DNA from: Acetobacteraceae bacterium
GTDB taxonomy: Bacteria > Pseudomonadota > Alphaproteobacteria > Acetobacterales > Acetobacteraceae
Direction of reading: 5' to 3'
Assembly (NCBI GenBank): GCA_025352375.1
Contig: JANXTL010000244.1
Location: forward strand, 1-33,727
Length of the DNA: 33,727 bases
The notes beneath the pieces were generated by a model. It was given only the letters and a program-made list of their open reading frames with translations. It had not been told where the DNA came from and searched no databases. The stretch's first letter is position 1. Every line of letters begins with the position of its first letter. Shown here one piece after another: positions 32,729-33,727 of the stretch. A program made the position numbers and the translations under genes.

Positions 32729-33610
32729 ATGCTGTTCGCCCGCACCCCAACGCTGGACATCGCCTACGAGGCCACCGGCCTCGAAGGCGGCACCCCCGTC
32801 ATCCTGCTGCACGGCTTCCCAGATGACGCCCGCGCCTACGACGAATGCGTGGCACCGCTGGTGGAGCACGGGTGCCGGGTGCTGGTGCCCTATCTTCGCG
32901 GCTACGGCCAAACGCGGTTCCTGCATCCCGAGACCCCCCGGTCCGGTCAACAGGCCGCCCTGGGCGCCGACCTCCGAGATTTCATGGACGCGCTCGGCAT
33001 CCAAAAAGCCGTGCTCGGCGGCTATGACTGGGGTGGCCGCGCGGCCTGCATCGTTGCGGCTTTGTGGCCGGAGCGAGCGATCGGCTTGTGCAGCATCAAC
33101 GGCTACAACATCCAGAATATCGGAGCGGCGTTGCAGCCGGCCTCGGCGCAGCAGGAATACGGCCACTGGTATCAGTGGTATTTCAATACGGAACGCGGCC
33201 GGGCGGGATTGAGTGCGAACCGGCATGAAATCTGCCGGCTTCTGTGGAAGCTTTGGTCGCCCAACTGGAATTTTTCGGATTCCAAATACGCCGCCACGGG
33301 TGTGAGTTTCGACAACCCCGATTTCGTGGACGTTGTGATCCAGTCGTATCGGCACCGGCACCAGAATGCGCTCGGCGATCCAGCGCTGGAGCCGATCGAA
33401 GAATTACTGGCGGCGCAACCACCGATCGGCGTGCCGACGATCGTCCTGCACGGCGACGCCGACGGCGTCGGGCCGCCGGTGCAGTCGGAGGGGGCGCACA
33501 GGCACTTCACCGGGCGTTACGAGCGGCGGGTCATCCCGGTGGCGGGCCATTTCCTGCCGCACGAAACGCCCGATGCGGTGGTGCGGGCGGTCATGGATTT
33601 GCTGGGGTAG
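32729..33610 (+). CDS. Alpha/beta hydrolase, epoxide hydrolase/dehalogenase type
   Basis: Alpha/beta hydrolase fold of 293 residues. The oxyanion-hole motif is LLHGFPDD (27-34). The nucleophile elbow reads GGYDWGG, so the nucleophile is D100 rather than Ser, as in soluble epoxide hydrolases and haloacid/haloalkane dehalogenases. The general base is H274 (AGHFLPHE), with the acid probably in HGDADGV (D243 or D245). A cap domain (about 135-215) is rich in aromatics (YGHWYQWYF, YRHRHQN). The Asp-Trp pair favours epoxide hydrolysis. It begins one base after the SDR stop, so hydrolysis of an epoxide to a diol followed by SDR oxidation is a plausible linked step (inference). Confidence 0.88.
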   Translation: MLFARTPTLDIAYEATGLEGGTPVILLHGFPDDARAYDECVAPLVEHGCRVLVPYLRGYGQTRFLHPETPRSGQQAALGADLRDFMDALGIQKAVLGGYDWGGRAACIVAALWPERAIGLCSINGYNIQNIGAALQPASAQQEYGHWYQWYFNTERGRAGLSANRHEICRLLWKLWSPNWNFSDSKYAATGVSFDNPDFVDVVIQSYRHRHQNALGDPALEPIEELLAAQPPIGVPTIVLHGDADGVGPPVQSEGAHRHFTGRYERRVIPVAGHFLPHETPDAVVRAVMDLLG

Positions 33611-33625
33611 AATTCCGAGGCCACT

Positions 33626-33727
33626 TTATATCCGTCGGCGTCCGATGCCGTCCTTCAGCCGGAGTTCGTTAAAATTTAGCAGCAAACCGAGTTTCAGCCC
33701 GCTGACGCGAAGATAGGTCAAAAGCTG
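33626..33727 (-). CDS. GxxExxY protein, C-terminal end (partial)
   Basis: The last 33 codons of a minus-strand gene that continues beyond the window edge. The frame reads YLRVSGLKLGLLLNFN, then LKDGIGRRRI and a stop, which is the conserved end of GxxExxY proteins, small PD-(D/E)XK-fold proteins (formerly Fe3+-hydroxamate-type misannotations) found in many environmental bacteria. Their function is unknown. The upstream part with the GxxExxY motif lies outside. It converges with the alpha/beta hydrolase, 15 bases apart. Confidence 0.75.
   Translation of the reverse strand, partial: QLLTYLRVSGLKLGLLLNFNELRLKDGIGRRRI

Noticed and set aside
1-33727. CRISPR arrays, tRNA or rRNA genes, complete insertion sequences, phage genes.
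   Set aside because: No regularly spaced repeats, cloverleaf-forming segments, transposase or integrase frames were found on reading both strands.

Overview
The window is GC-rich DNA from an alphaproteobacterium, most likely Rhodospirillales/Acetobacteraceae. That is an inference from gene order (recG divergent to sdhE-mfd; yfgM-bamB-der), from protein resemblance (a ScfR-type fatty-acyl regulator, a CYP153-like P450, sarcosine oxidase fused at its C terminus) and from base composition. No rRNA, tRNA, CRISPR array, complete insertion sequence or phage module was seen.

Layout. 1-5153 (minus strand): a lipoprotein of the DUF3574 type, a SAM methyltransferase, a ScfR-like regulator, an enolase-superfamily dehydratase/racemase and an APC permease whose last helix is cut by an in-frame amber codon. 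5172-7256: an orphan membrane histidine kinase. 7248-13066: DNA repair housekeeping (recG; sdhE-mfd). 13063-13303: a palindromic, MITE/REP-like repeat abutting both mfd and a decayed higA antitoxin fragment. 13323-17239: a small lipoprotein, then the yfgM-bamB-der operon (outer-membrane and ribosome biogenesis). 17347-22256: a VOC protein, a CYP153-like P450 and a marR-emrA-emrB drug-efflux operon. 22428-26344: nitroreductase, SMP-30 lactonase, HMG-CoA-lyase-like enzyme and a class III CoA-transferase. 26375-31576: the heterotetrameric-type sarcosine oxidase operon soxB-soxD-soxA, in which soxA and soxG are one reading frame. 31927-33610: an SDR dehydrogenase translationally linked to an Asp-nucleophile alpha/beta hydrolase. 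33626-33727: the C-terminal end of a GxxExxY protein running off the window.

The most interesting part is the sox region. Its leader carries a textbook intrinsic terminator (12-bp stem, GAAA loop, seven T) between the promoter region and soxB, with a competing 7-bp pairing that would break the terminator stem, and a further hairpin ending exactly at the soxB start codon. This looks like a transcription attenuator, possibly a riboswitch of unrecognised class, in front of a fused SoxA-SoxG oxidase. The 119-bp palindromic element after mfd, the higA remnant it touches, and the probable nonsense mutation in the permease are the other points worth checking.

Functionally the accessory genes fit a versatile catabolic soil or plant-associated lifestyle: demethylation of sarcosine to glycine and a one-carbon unit, oxidation of medium-chain aliphatics, acid-sugar use and drug export. 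No single pathway joins them all.
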